64,000 nt of DNA. It comes from Hymenobacter yonginensis. Lineage in GTDB: Bacteria; Bacteroidota; Bacteroidia; Cytophagales; Hymenobacteraceae. The stretch covers positions 1,984,001 through 2,048,000 of the forward strand of contig NZ_CP115396.1 of assembly GCF_027625995.1 (NCBI RefSeq), given 5' to 3'. Shown piece after piece: positions 43,200 to 51,946 of this stretch (positions within the stretch are counted from its first letter, which is position 1; each line of letters opens with the position of its first letter). Made by a program: the position numbers and the translations under genes. The notes beneath the pieces were generated by a model. It worked only from the letters and a program-made list of their open reading frames with translations, did no database searches and was not told where the DNA came from.

Positions 43200-43589
43200 T
43201 TATACTGGCTCTAGCAAGTCCCAGAGGTTGCCGTACAAATCACTGAACACCAGCACCCAGCCGTACGGCTGCTGCACCGGCGGGCGCACGATGCGCACCT
43301 GCGCGGCCAGCAGACGATGGTAGTCGCGCTGCAGGTCGTCGGTGTAGAGGAACATAGCCACGCGGCCGCCGGTCTGGCTGCCGATGCAGTACATCTGCTC
43401 CGGCGTGGCGGCCTGCGCCAGCAGCAGCTCGGCGCCGCCAGGGCCGGGCGGCGCCACGCGCACCCAGCGTTTCTCGTCGCTCAGGCGGGTATCTTCCAGG
43501 AGGTGGAAGCCCAGCTTCTGGGTGTAAAACGCAATGGCTTCGTCGTATTCGGCTACCACGAGCGTGACAAGGGCGAGGCGCTGAGCCAT
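43200..43589 (-). CDS. VOC superfamily (glyoxalase/dioxygenase-like) protein
   Basis: 129 residues from ATG at 43589. It has the paired beta-alpha-beta-beta-beta modules of the vicinal-oxygen-chelate fold: VTLVVAEYDEAIAFYTQKLG, then GGRVAMFLYTDDLQRDYHRL and PYGWVLVFSDLYGNLWDLLE. The pattern with a Lys-Arg-Trp loop and C-terminal GNLWDLLEP is shared with many uncharacterised small VOC proteins. Metal ligands cannot be assigned with certainty. It is downstream of the Lys-rich peptide gene on the same strand, separated by a terminator hairpin. Confidence 0.85.
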   Translation of the reverse strand: MAQRLALVTLVVAEYDEAIAFYTQKLGFHLLEDTRLSDEKRWVRVAPPGPGGAELLLAQAATPEQMYCIGSQTGGRVAMFLYTDDLQRDYHRLLAAQVRIVRPPVQQPYGWVLVFSDLYGNLWDLLEPV

Positions 43590-43616
43590 TGGGCAAAGAA
43601 ATGGGGTAAAACAAAA

Positions 43617-43643
43617 GAGGTTCGTCTGTGGCAGACGAACCTC
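43617..43643 (-). terminator. Hairpin downstream of the Lys-rich peptide gene
   Basis: GAGGTTCGTCTG (43617-43628) pairs perfectly with 43632-43643 around a 3-nt loop. On the minus strand a short T run follows, so it would end the transcript of the gene at 43768. Confidence 0.75.
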
Positions 43644-43651
43644 CTGGTGCA

Positions 43652-43768
43652 TTAGTCCTGCTGGCGAGCCTTCAGGGCTTTCTTCTCTTCCTTGGCGGCC
43701 TTCTTTTCTTTGGTCGTCTTGGTAGGTTCTTTCTTCTTTTCCTTGCGGGGTTCCTGGGCTTTAGCCAT
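43652..43768 (-). CDS. Lysine-rich peptide, 38 aa
   Basis: ATG at 43768, stop TAA at 43652-43654. The protein is almost entirely charged: PRKEKKKEPTKTTKEKKAAK then EEKKALKARQQD, with about 40% lysine. No hydrophobic core is possible, so it is disordered, and basic enough to bind nucleic acid. A clean hairpin terminator starts just past the stop, which supports transcription. Low-complexity sequence means homology cannot be judged by eye. Confidence 0.55.
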   Translation of the reverse strand: MAKAQEPRKEKKKEPTKTTKEKKAAKEEKKALKARQQD

Positions 43769-43843
43769 GATGGATAGAGGAATTAGGGGTGAGGACTTGC
43801 TGAAATAACGCAGCCGGCGGCCGGCGTGTTGCCCGAAGGCCGG

Positions 43844-44377
43844 CTAGCCGGCCAGCTGCGGCAGGTAGCGTTCCTGCAATATATGCAGATGATGCGCTTC
43901 GTGCCCAGCTAAAATGTAGGCCATGGCCCGCACGCTCACGGGCTGGCCGCTGGCCGTGCCCTGCCGGGCCACCATTTCGGCCGTAAACGACTCCAGCAAA
44001 CTCAGCGAAGCCGCCCGCACGGTGTCGTATTCGCGCAGAATGTCAGCCAGCGGGCGGGCGTCGGCGCCGGAAGCGGGCACGTAGTCGTCCTGGTCGAAGC
44101 TAGGCAGCGGGGTGGTGTCGGCGCGGGCGATGCGCAGGGCCCGGTAGGCGAAGATGCGCTCGGTATCCAGCATGTGCACCAGAGACTCCTTGATGCTCCA
44201 CTTGCCGGGCGCGTAGCGCAGCAGCGCCTGCTTCTCGGTGAGGCCCGCCAGCAGGCAGCGCAGCTCCTGCGGCTGGGCGCGCAGCGCAGCCAGCGGGTCG
44301 CCCGGAATCAGCCGGACGTAGGTGTGGTAGAACGGGGCGTACTCGGTGGCAGCGGGCAGGGTGCTGAAGTGGCTCAT
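43844..44377 (-). CDS. DinB family protein
   Basis: 177 residues from ATG at 44377. This is a four-helix DinB/YfiT-type bundle. The expected histidines are present: [20 protein letters not shown] (first His) and the C-terminal [18 protein letters not shown] (paired metal His). [20 protein letters not shown] is typical of the family. Members are metal-binding and some are thiol-dependent transferases; activity here is unknown. It is divergent from the YkvA-like gene. Confidence 0.88.
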   Translation of the reverse strand: MSHFSTLPAATEYAPFYHTYVRLIPGDPLAALRAQPQELRCLLAGLTEKQALLRYAPGKWSIKESLVHMLDTERIFAYRALRIARADTTPLPSFDQDDYVPASGADARPLADILREYDTVRAASLSLLESFTAEMVARQGTASGQPVSVRAMAYILAGHEAHHLHILQERYLPQLAG

Positions 44378-44484
44378 GGGGCAAACGTAGGGATTTTCCG
44401 GCTTTTTCAGCTTTGTGCCAGCCGGGCCATAACTCACCCCGGCGTGGCTTCGTACAGGCACTACATTTCAATTTTCTCTGCCCT

Positions 44485-45012
44485 ATGTCTTCTCTTCTCG
44501 AAAAAGGACTTTCGATTTCCAAAAACGCCGTTTTCAGCGTGTTTATGAACCGCGCCGGCAAGCTGCTGGGCCGCCCGTTTAAGGTGGTGCTGGTGCTGAA
44601 TGAAGTAGCCAACAAGCTCGCCAGCAAGGAGTCCGGCGACAACAAGTTCAAGCAGCTCTTCGACGTGGCCCGCACCGTGGTGCGCCTCGTGCGCAACTAC
44701 GTCAGCGGCGACTACCGCCAGATCGAAACCGGCACCATTGTGTCGGCGTTGGGCGTGCTGCTTTACACCCTCTCCCCGCTTGATCTGGTGCCCGACTTCA
44801 TTCCGGTGGTTGGCTTCCTGGATGACCTGGCCCTGCTGAGCTGGTTTGTCGAGAAGTTCCAGGGCGAAATTACCCGCTTCCGCGAGTGGGAGAAAACCCA
44901 CGCCGCCGAAGAAACCGACGACATTCCGGCTGCTTCGGCCAAGCCAACTTACGCCGCCTCCAACACCAACACCGAAAACGCCCCCGCCGTGGCGGAAATG
45001 GGTCACTCCTAA
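44485..45012 (+). CDS. YkvA family (DUF1232) protein
   Basis: 175 residues from ATG at 44485. The DUF1232 core is clear: [38 protein letters not shown] at about residues 90-127, a short membrane-associated hairpin around the conserved SPxDLxPDxIP. The N-terminal 80 residues are helical and basic. The C-terminal 40 are disordered and acidic to Asn/Thr-rich. Function of the family is unknown. Confidence 0.88.
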   Translation: MSSLLEKGLSISKNAVFSVFMNRAGKLLGRPFKVVLVLNEVANKLASKESGDNKFKQLFDVARTVVRLVRNYVSGDYRQIETGTIVSALGVLLYTLSPLDLVPDFIPVVGFLDDLALLSWFVEKFQGEITRFREWEKTHAAEETDDIPAASAKPTYAASNTNTENAPAVAEMGHS

Positions 45013-45076
45013 GAATCACGGATTCACCCGAATTTTCCGCGGATTTCACGGATTTTTTGGACGCCTTCCTTTGCAG

Positions 45077-45097
45077 CGCCCGGCCTTTGGCCGGGCG
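45077..45097 (+). terminator. Hairpin terminator of the YkvA-like gene
   Basis: CGCCCGGCC (45077-45085) pairs with GGCCGGGCG (45089-45097), followed by seven T. Just upstream (45014-45060) is a stretch related to the arms of the repeat at 53933-54125 (AATCACGGATT-type). Confidence 0.85.
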
Positions 45098-45162
45098 TTT
45101 TTTTGTCTGGTCATTGCGCCTTATCCGGCGAAATAACGTCTGCATCCAAACCGCCGGAGCCG

Positions 45163-45170
45163 TACTTTTG
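45163..45170 (+). promoter_or_regulatory. Bacteroidota -7 box TACTTTTG
   Basis: TACTTTTG fits TAnnTTTG and lies 36 bp upstream of the ATG at 45207. Confidence 0.6.
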
Positions 45171-45206
45171 CCATCCACCTTATTCACCCACCCCTACCCC
45201 ATAGCT

Positions 45207-47465
45207 ATGCTTCCAACCCTCCGCCAGGCGCTGCTGGCTCTGCTACTGCTCACGCTCGCGGCGCCGGCCCGCGCCGATGAAGGCATGTGGCTGCCGCTGC
45301 TGCTCAAGCAGCTCAACGAGGCCGACATGCAGAAAAAAGGCCTCAAGCTCACGGCCGACCAGATTTACAGCATCAACCAGGGCAGCCTCAAAGACGCCGT
45401 GGTGCAGTTCGGCGGCGGCTGCACCGGCGAAATCATCAGCAACGAGGGCCTGCTGCTCACCAACCACCACTGCGGCTACGGCCAGATTCAGCAGCACTCG
45501 TCGGTGGAAAACGACTACCTGACCAAGGGCTACTGGGCCATGGACCGCAGCCAGGAGCTCACCAACCCCGGCCTCACGGCCACCTTCATCATCCGGATGG
45601 AAGACGTGACCGGGCAGGTGCTGGCCGGCGTGCCAACCCGCAACATTGCCGAGGCCGACCGCGAGAAGCTGGTGCAAACCAACATCCAGCGCATCAGCCA
45701 GGCCGCTGTGCAGGGCACGCACTACCAGGCGTTTATCCGGCCGTTCTACAACGGCAACGAATACTACATGTTCGTGACCGAGGTGTTCCAGGACATCCGG
45801 TTGGTAGGCGCTCCGCCGAGCAGCATCGGCAAATTCGGCGGCGACACCGACAACTGGGCCTGGCCCCGCCATACCGGCGACTTCAGCATCTTCCGCATCT
45901 ACGCCGGGCCCGACAACAAGCCCGCACCGTATTCGGCGCAGAACGTGCCGTTCAAGCCGCGCCACCACCTGCCCATCTCGCTGGCCGGCGTGCAGCCCGG
46001 CGACTTCACGCTGGTGTTCGGCTTCCCCGGCCGCACCAACGAGTACCTCACCAGCTGGGGCGTCGATGAGGTGTATTCCGTTTCGAACCCGGCCAAAATC
46101 AAGGTGCGCGACGCCCGTTTGCGCGTGCTCGACGCCGACATGAAGGCCTCCGACAAGGTGCGCATTCAGTACGCTGCCAAGTACGCCGGCATTGCCAACT
46201 ACTGGAAAAAGTGGATCGGCGAAAACCGCGGCCTCAAGAAGCTGGACGCCGTGCGCGTGAAGCAGGAGCAGGAAGCCCAGTTTCAGCAGTGGGCCAGCGC
46301 CGGCGACGAAGCCCGCCGCGCCGCCTATGCCCCCCTGCTGCCGGCGCTGCAGCAGCAGTACGCCACCGTGCGCGACTACACCCTGGCCCGCGACTACGTG
46401 ACCGAAGCCGCCATGGGCGTGGAACTGCTGGCCTACGCCAACAGCCTGCTGCCACTGGCTGAAATGGTGGACAAGAAAGCCCCGGCCGCCGAGCTGGCCG
46501 CCGCCGTGGATAAAGCCCGCGGCGGCACCACCAACTTCTTCAAGAACAGCACCATGGCCACCGACCAGAAGGTGGCTGCCGCCCTGCTGCCGCTCTACGC
46601 CAACGGTACGCCGCCCGCACTGCTGCCTGCCTACGTGAAAACCCTACAGCAGCAATACGCCACCAAAGGCGGCTGGAACGCCTACGTAACCCAGCTCTAC
46701 GGCAAGTCGCGCCTGACCTCGGAAGCCGGCGCCCAGGCGGTATTGGATGAAGTGGTGAAAGGCAACGCCCGCGCCCTGCTCGACGACCCGGCCGCGCAGC
46801 TGGCTGCGGCCATCATCGGCAACTACCGCACGGCCATTCTCCCCACCTACACCGCCGCCACCGACCAGATTGCGCTGCTGCAGCGCACCTACGTGGCCGG
46901 CCTGCGCCAGCAGCAAACCACCCGCAAGTTCTACCCCGACGCCAACTCCACCCTGCGCGTAGCCTACGGCCAGGTGCAGCCCTACGCCCCCGCCGACGGC
47001 ACGAAGTACGACTTCTACACCACCCTCGACGGCATCATGGAAAAGGCTGACCCCACCAACCCCGATTTTGAGGTGCCAGCCCGCCTCGTGGAGCTGTACA
47101 AAAACAAGGATTTCGGCCCCTACGCCTACAAAGGCACCGTGCCCGTGGCCTTCATTGCCACCAACCACACGACAGGAGGCAACTCCGGCTCGCCCGTCAT
47201 CAACGGCCGCGGCGAGCTGATCGGCACCAACTTTGACCGCAACTGGGAAGGCACCATGTCCGACATCATGTTCGACCCCGACCGGGTGCGCAACATCACC
47301 CTCGACGTGCGCTACATGCTGTTTGTGGTGGATAAATTCGCCGGCGCCGGCCACCTCGTCAAGGAAATGACGCTGGTCGGCAGCACCTCCGACGGGGCTG
47401 CGCCAACCGAAGGCAAGAAGATGAAAAAGGTGAAAGCGAAGAAAAAGGAAAAGGCAGACGCCTAA
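45207..47465 (+). CDS. S46 family serine peptidase (DPP7/DPP11-like)
   Basis: 752 residues from ATG at 45207, which directly begins a signal peptide (LRQALLALLLLTLAAPARAD). The long frame further upstream is not coding. The chymotrypsin-like triad can be traced: His in LLLTNHHCGYGQIQ, Asp in GGDTDNWAWPRHTGDF, Ser in TTGGNSGSPVINGRGELIG. The helical insert between them (about 340-560) is characteristic of S46 enzymes, which release dipeptides from peptide N-termini in the periplasm. Whether it has DPP7 or DPP11 specificity is not assigned. The C-terminus ends in a lysine-rich tail. Confidence 0.95.
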   Translation: MLPTLRQALLALLLLTLAAPARADEGMWLPLLLKQLNEADMQKKGLKLTADQIYSINQGSLKDAVVQFGGGCTGEIISNEGLLLTNHHCGYGQIQQHSSVENDYLTKGYWAMDRSQELTNPGLTATFIIRMEDVTGQVLAGVPTRNIAEADREKLVQTNIQRISQAAVQGTHYQAFIRPFYNGNEYYMFVTEVFQDIRLVGAPPSSIGKFGGDTDNWAWPRHTGDFSIFRIYAGPDNKPAPYSAQNVPFKPRHHLPISLAGVQPGDFTLVFGFPGRTNEYLTSWGVDEVYSVSNPAKIKVRDARLRVLDADMKASDKVRIQYAAKYAGIANYWKKWIGENRGLKKLDAVRVKQEQEAQFQQWASAGDEARRAAYAPLLPALQQQYATVRDYTLARDYVTEAAMGVELLAYANSLLPLAEMVDKKAPAAELAAAVDKARGGTTNFFKNSTMATDQKVAAALLPLYANGTPPALLPAYVKTLQQQYATKGGWNAYVTQLYGKSRLTSEAGAQAVLDEVVKGNARALLDDPAAQLAAAIIGNYRTAILPTYTAATDQIALLQRTYVAGLRQQQTTRKFYPDANSTLRVAYGQVQPYAPADGTKYDFYTTLDGIMEKADPTNPDFEVPARLVELYKNKDFGPYAYKGTVPVAFIATNHTTGGNSGSPVINGRGELIGTNFDRNWEGTMSDIMFDPDRVRNITLDVRYMLFVVDKFAGAGHLVKEMTLVGSTSDGAAPTEGKKMKKVKAKKKEKADA

Positions 47466-47488
47466 CCTTCGCCTGCTTCGCTATCCGG

Positions 47489-47516
47489 ATACCCGGCCGT
47501 ACATTCGGCCGGGTAT
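47489..47516 (+). terminator. Hairpin terminator of the S46 peptidase gene
   Basis: ATACCCGGCCG (47489-47499) pairs with CGGCCGGGTAT (47506-47516), followed by a T-tract ending just before the next ATG at 47529. Confidence 0.9.
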
Positions 47517-47528
47517 CTTTTTTTATAC

Positions 47529-48143
47529 ATGACTATCACCAACCTATTTCCGGCGCTGCAGGCCATCTACCGCGACTTGCAGCAGCCAAACAGCGCCGTA
47601 GAGCTACGTTACTCTGCCACCACTGTCACACTCCATTCGCCAGCCGACAGATTACTGTCAAAGCAAGTACAGGAGGTGATTCTTATCGTCGTTTTGGTGG
47701 TCATGGCTGGTGTTTCCTTTTATTCTGGTAGCTACTTCGTGCTGCTCTGGGCTGTGGCGCTTGGTGCCTGGCATTGGTACAAGGGCCACAAGGATCAGCA
47801 CGACTTCAACGTACTACGCTTTCAAAATACCCTTATACTGGATGTAACCGAACGGCAGGTCCGCATCGAGTACCATAATCCGCACTATCAGGAGCACGTG
47901 CAGGCTCAGGAAACCCTGAAGTTTGAAGACATACTGCAGGTGGGGGTACGCATCAGGAAAAGAAGAATTGGTAGTGAAATGCCTGATTTCGGGCAATTGT
48001 TCTTCACGCTGGCCGATGACACCCTGCTATATGTTGCCGAGCTGCCAGACGAACGGATTGCCCATAATCTGGCGCACGTTTTTCAGCAAAGCATCGGGCT
48101 GCCCACACAGCCGTGGCGGGAGAAACCCTGGTTCCGGCCCTAA
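47529..48143 (+). CDS. Hypothetical membrane protein, 204 aa
   Basis: ATG at 47529. The N-terminal ~50 residues are soluble. Two adjacent transmembrane segments follow (VILIVVLVVMAGVSFY and YFVLLWAVALGAWHWY, about residues 50-85), then a beta-rich cytoplasmic domain of about 115 residues (LILDVTERQVRIEYHN, FGQLFFTLADDTLLYVAELP). This resembles PH-like membrane-anchored proteins in layout, but no family is recognised. Its start lies 12 bp after the terminator of the S46 gene, so it may rely on read-through or a promoter inside the preceding gene. Confidence 0.75.
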   Translation: MTITNLFPALQAIYRDLQQPNSAVELRYSATTVTLHSPADRLLSKQVQEVILIVVLVVMAGVSFYSGSYFVLLWAVALGAWHWYKGHKDQHDFNVLRFQNTLILDVTERQVRIEYHNPHYQEHVQAQETLKFEDILQVGVRIRKRRIGSEMPDFGQLFFTLADDTLLYVAELPDERIAHNLAHVFQQSIGLPTQPWREKPWFRP

Positions 48144-48245
48144 CGGCGCTAATCCAGCGGCCCAGTTCCTGAGGATATGGCCAGCTGATTTGCGCGCAAG
48201 CCTGTAGCTTTAAGCACTGCCTCACGTCTCTTCCGCCTTCCTGTC

Positions 48246-49538
48246 GTGCTCCGATTCCTGCTTGCAGCCACGTTGCTGCTCCCTATCTCCTCACTGCCTG
48301 CCCAGCTCCCGCCGCCGCCGCCGCCTCCCGCCGCGGCGGCCACCACCTTGCTCCTGCTCCGCCCCGCTGCCGTTTTCGATGGCGAAACCCTGCACCCTGG
48401 CTGGGCGGTGCTGGTGGAAAATGACCGGATCCGGGCCGTGGGGCCGGCCGCGCAGCTAAACGCGCCGGCCGGTGCCCGCACGCTGGAGCTGCCGGGCCTC
48501 ACGCTGCTGCCGGGCCTCATCGAAGGCCACAGCCACCTGCTGCTGCACCCCTACAACGAAGCGCCCTGGAACGACCAGGTGCTGCTGGAATCGGAGGCGC
48601 TGCGCGTGGCCCGCGCCACCGCCCACGCCCGCGCCACGCTGGCTGCCGGCTTCACCACCACCCGCGACCTAGGCTCGGAAGGCGCCGGCTACGCCGATGT
48701 GGGTGTCAAGCAGGCCATTGACCTGGGCCTGATTCCGGGGCCGCGCGTGCTGGTGGCCACCCGGGCGCTGGTAGCCACCGGCTCCTACGGCCCCAAGCTC
48801 TCGGCCAACGTGGACGTGCCCCAGGGCGCGCAGGAAGCCGACGGCCCCGAAGGCGTGGTGCGGGCCACCCGCGAGCAAATCGGTAAGGGCGCCGACTTTA
48901 TCAAGGTGTACGCGGATTACCGCTGGGGCAAGGACGAGCCCAGCCGCCCTACCTTCTCGCAGGAAGAGCTGAACTTGATTGTGCAGACCGCCAACAGCGC
49001 CGGCCGCCCCGTGGTGGCCCACGCCAGCACGCCCGAAGGCATGCGCCGCGCCACCCTGGCCGGCGTCCAAACCATCGAGCACGGCGACGGCGGCACGCTG
49101 GAAGTTTTCCGGCTGATGAAGCAGCGTGGCGTGGCCCTCTGCCCCACCGTGGCCGCCGGCGACGCCACCGCGCAGTACAAAGGCTGGCGCAAAGGCCAAG
49201 ACCCCGAGCCCGACCGGATTCAGCAGAAACGCTTGAGCATAAAAGCGGCCCGCCAAAGCGGCGTGCAACTGGCGTTCGGCGGCGACGTCGGCGTATTCGC
49301 CCACGGCGACAACGTGCGTGAAGCCGAGCTGCTGGTGCGCGAATACGGCTTCACGCCGCTGGAAGTGCTGCGCGGCTTCACCAGCAACAACGCCCGCATC
49401 TTCCAGCTCCCCGACCGTGGCCGCCTGCAGCCCGGCCTCCTCGCCGACCTCGTGGCCGTGCAGGGTGACCCTACCCAGAACGTGGCCGCGTTGCGCCAAG
49501 TGAAGCTGGTGCTGAAGGGCGGTGTGGAAGTGAAATAA
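48246..49538 (+). CDS. Exported amidohydrolase (imidazolonepropionase/prolidase-like)
   Basis: 430 residues with a GTG start at 48246, chosen because the signal peptide begins there (LRFLLAATLLLPISSLPAQ, then a polyproline run). Amidohydrolase metal motifs: LLPGLIEGHSHLLLH (HxH), conserved Lys in GADFIKVYADYRWG, VVAHASTPEGM and TIEHGDGG (two His), and final Asp in LAFGGDVGVFAHGDN. RDLGSEGAGY and LRGFTSNNARIFQLPDRG complete the fold. Secreted members of this group are often Xaa-Pro dipeptidases or act on other amides; the substrate is not settled. Confidence 0.9.
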   Translation: MLRFLLAATLLLPISSLPAQLPPPPPPPAAAATTLLLLRPAAVFDGETLHPGWAVLVENDRIRAVGPAAQLNAPAGARTLELPGLTLLPGLIEGHSHLLLHPYNEAPWNDQVLLESEALRVARATAHARATLAAGFTTTRDLGSEGAGYADVGVKQAIDLGLIPGPRVLVATRALVATGSYGPKLSANVDVPQGAQEADGPEGVVRATREQIGKGADFIKVYADYRWGKDEPSRPTFSQEELNLIVQTANSAGRPVVAHASTPEGMRRATLAGVQTIEHGDGGTLEVFRLMKQRGVALCPTVAAGDATAQYKGWRKGQDPEPDRIQQKRLSIKAARQSGVQLAFGGDVGVFAHGDNVREAELLVREYGFTPLEVLRGFTSNNARIFQLPDRGRLQPGLLADLVAVQGDPTQNVAALRQVKLVLKGGVEVK

Positions 49539-49549
49539 TCCAACACACT

Positions 49550-50011
49550 ATGCAGTCATTGCCCCAACTGATTCAGAATTCACTGCCCTACTTCGTACCG
49601 GAAGACGCAACGGAAGACAGTGTACATACCAATTTACTTGCCGACAATATACCAGATGCTTTAGCCACTCAGCTTGTGCTGTTCATTCCCCTTGCTTTTG
49701 GCAGAGCTTTCCTTCGAAAATTTCCTTTGGAATTCCCTCCCACATTCACCTTGCAATACTCAAACGGGGAAGTTGTCAAGGACTTGCTGTTTGCCGATGA
49801 ACCTGTATATCTCGCAGCAGCAAGAGTTGCGGAAGATATTATTGGAAAGGGCGCGTGGTCAGAAACCTTCCATTTCGAAGTTGCTGCGTGGAGTCCTGAA
49901 GTAGATGCTTGTAGTCAGGCTCTTGCGGAAGGTTTTAAACCCGAAACCATTTCTCTGAGTGCCCTATACATATTTGGAGACATTGGCCCGCGCCCTGCCC
50001 AGGCAGATTGA
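49550..50011 (+). CDS. Hypothetical cytoplasmic protein, 153 aa
   Basis: ATG at 49550, 12 bp after the amidohydrolase stop. No signal peptide and no recognised domain. The protein is mildly acidic with segments such as LATQLVLFIPLAFGRAFLRK and YSNGEVVKDLLFADEPVYLA. GC content is visibly lower than the surroundings and codon use is less biased, which may point to more recent acquisition. The close spacing suggests cotranscription with the amidohydrolase. Confidence 0.65.
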   Translation: MQSLPQLIQNSLPYFVPEDATEDSVHTNLLADNIPDALATQLVLFIPLAFGRAFLRKFPLEFPPTFTLQYSNGEVVKDLLFADEPVYLAAARVAEDIIGKGAWSETFHFEVAAWSPEVDACSQALAEGFKPETISLSALYIFGDIGPRPAQAD

Positions 50012-50023
50012 ATAGCAGCGAAC

Positions 50024-50779
50024 CTACGGCCGTTCTATCCCCAGTTCCTGCAGCTGCCCGGCGTACTGGTCGTAAATCACACGCAGGTCGTTGGCGTGCT
50101 TGTCGGCGTCTACCCCGATGCTGACGTTGCTGGTGTGGAAGCGGTGCAAATGGCTGATGTGAGGGGAAAGCACCGGCAGGTGCCCGGCCAGCAGGAACCG
50201 CACGTAAAGGTCTAGATCCTCTGCCATGGTGATTTCCTCGCTGTAGCCGCCCACTTCCTCGAACAGCGCCCGGCTGTAGCACACGTTGCCCTGGATGAAG
50301 TGCTCGGCCCGGAAGATGGCGCGCAGCATGTCGGCGGGCGTCTCGAACCTCCAGGCATAGTAATCCTCGCCGGGCATGTAGCGCTTTTCTTCATCCACGC
50401 GCAGGAAATCGGCCACAAACCAGGGCTGGCCGGGGTGGCGCTGCACGAGGTCGGCGTAGTTGTGCAGGCAGCGTTGCAGCAGCAGGTCGTCATCGTCGAG
50501 GGGCACCAGCCAGCCGTCGGCGGGCGTGTCCTGGATGAGCAGGTTGCGGGCCGGGCCGGGCAGCAGCTTGGTGGCCTGGCTGACGACGCGCACCGGGGCG
50601 CCGTCGGAGCCGACGGCCTCGCGCAGCCAGGCGGCGGTATCGTCGGTGGAGGCGTTTTCGCAGATCAGATGCTCGAATTCAAAGTCCAGGGGAGCCGAAA
50701 CGGAAGCCCGGACGCTGGCCACCGCCTCGGGCAGAAACTGGCGGCGGTTGTGGGTAGGCGTGATAACAGTGAAGCGCAT
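50024..50779 (-). CDS. Family 2 glycosyltransferase
   Basis: 251 residues. GT-A fold with TVITPTHNRRQFLPEAVASV at the start, the aspartates ENASTDDTAAW and the metal-binding DDDD in WLVPLDDDDLL near residue 95. Later GGYSEEITMAEDLDLYVRFL gives the catalytic ED pair. No transmembrane helix. It probably transfers a sugar in exopolysaccharide, O-antigen or glycoprotein synthesis. It stands alone, and its stop faces the hypothetical gene at 50011. Confidence 0.9.
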   Translation of the reverse strand: MRFTVITPTHNRRQFLPEAVASVRASVSAPLDFEFEHLICENASTDDTAAWLREAVGSDGAPVRVVSQATKLLPGPARNLLIQDTPADGWLVPLDDDDLLLQRCLHNYADLVQRHPGQPWFVADFLRVDEEKRYMPGEDYYAWRFETPADMLRAIFRAEHFIQGNVCYSRALFEEVGGYSEEITMAEDLDLYVRFLLAGHLPVLSPHISHLHRFHTSNVSIGVDADKHANDLRVIYDQYAGQLQELGIERP

Positions 50780-50970
50780 GGAATGGGTGTGCAGAAAGAA
50801 AAGGTGCGTTGGTTATTCCGGTTGCGCCCCGAAAAAGTTGCCGCCACGAGCATTCTTCCTCAACTCCCACCGGCCGCGCGGCGTTACGGGCCTATCCTTA
50901 TCTTGCTGTTTGTTCCGGCCCGGTTTATGCGTAGCGGCCACCTGACCTTTCGATCTTGCCTAGTTTCTTC

Positions 50971-51837
50971 ATGACGCGTTTTATTCGGCTTTCGGCCACT
51001 GCCCTGCTGCCAACCGTGGCGCTGGCCGCCGCTACTACTTCTCCGGCCCCGGCCGCTGACCGCATCACCACCGAGCAGCTCCTGAACCGCCTCACAGCTT
51101 CCATCGAAAACCTGAAGACCCTGCGCTGCACCGTGCGGGCCCAGGAACGCTTGGAAGGCGGCAAGTACCAGCAGGCCCGCACCGCCATGAAGATGACTTT
51201 CGGGCCGCTGCGGGTGTATCTCAAAAACGCTAAAGGCATTGAGGTACTGTGGGTGACGGGCCAGAACGACGGCGACGCCTGGGTGTATCCCAACAGCTTC
51301 CCCTACGTGACCCTGAGCCTGGACCCTGTCGGCGCGGTGATGCGCAAAAACCAGCACCACAGCGTGCTGGATGCCGGCTACGGCACCATCACCGACCTCA
51401 TCAAGGGCTCCAGCCAGCGCCGCGACCACAGCTTCGAGCGCAGCTTCCGCTACGCCGGCGACACCACCGTGGCGGGCCGCCCCTGCTACATCCTGCGCGC
51501 CGATTTCCCGCAGTTCCGCTACGTGCCCTACAAAGCCGTGGTCGGCGACACGCCCGAGCGCATCGCCGATAAGTTCGGCTGCGGCGAGTACCGCATAATG
51601 GAGCGCAACAACCTCGACCCCGGCGAAAAAGTAGCCGCCGGCCGCATGCTGCAGGTACCCAACAGCTACGGCCGCCGCACCCTCGTCTGCGTCGACCAGA
51701 AGCTGATGCTGCCCCTGGTCGTGCAGGTCCACGACGACAAGGGCCTGTTCGAGAAGTTCGAGTTCAGCGACGTGGTAGCCAACCAGCCTATCCCGGCAGC
51801 CGAGTTCACGAAAGGCTTTCCGGGCTACAAGCTGTAA
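50971..51837 (+). CDS. DUF1571 exported protein with embedded LysM-like segment
   Basis: 288 residues from ATG at 50971 with a signal peptide (LSATALLPTVALAAATT). The first half (about 35-180) matches DUF1571: NLKTLRCTVRAQERLEGGKY, FGPLRVYLKNAKGIEVLWVT. Around residues 188-232 there is a LysM-like stretch: VVGDTPERIADKFGCGEYRI then MERNNLDPGEKVAAGRMLQV PNSY, with GDT, IA, N and the L-x-V-P end in the expected order. The last 50 residues return to the DUF1571 pattern. A LysM would bind peptidoglycan or chitin sugars in the envelope. Function of DUF1571 is unknown. Confidence 0.8.
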   Translation: MTRFIRLSATALLPTVALAAATTSPAPAADRITTEQLLNRLTASIENLKTLRCTVRAQERLEGGKYQQARTAMKMTFGPLRVYLKNAKGIEVLWVTGQNDGDAWVYPNSFPYVTLSLDPVGAVMRKNQHHSVLDAGYGTITDLIKGSSQRRDHSFERSFRYAGDTTVAGRPCYILRADFPQFRYVPYKAVVGDTPERIADKFGCGEYRIMERNNLDPGEKVAAGRMLQVPNSYGRRTLVCVDQKLMLPLVVQVHDDKGLFEKFEFSDVVANQPIPAAEFTKGFPGYKL

Positions 51838-51841
51838 CAGC

Positions 51842-51939
51842 CCGTCATGCAGAGGCCGGCGGCCGAAGCATCTCGCTAGTGTGGTAAATGAATCTACCAC
51901 ACTAGCGAGATGCTTCGGCCTCCGGCCTCTGCATGACGG
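51842..51939. repeat. Inverted repeat with 45-bp arms and 8-nt loop
   Basis: Left arm 51842-51886 and right arm 51895-51939 pair over 45 bp with one mismatch (core GAAGCATCTCGCTAGTGTGG). It lies between convergent genes with stops at 51837 and 51947. Confidence 0.9.
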
Positions 51940-51946
51940 TCAACGA

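Noticed and set aside
44870..45206. Extended N-terminus for the S46 peptidase
   Set aside because: The upstream part overlaps the YkvA-like gene, its terminator and the -7 box; the signal peptide starts at 45207.
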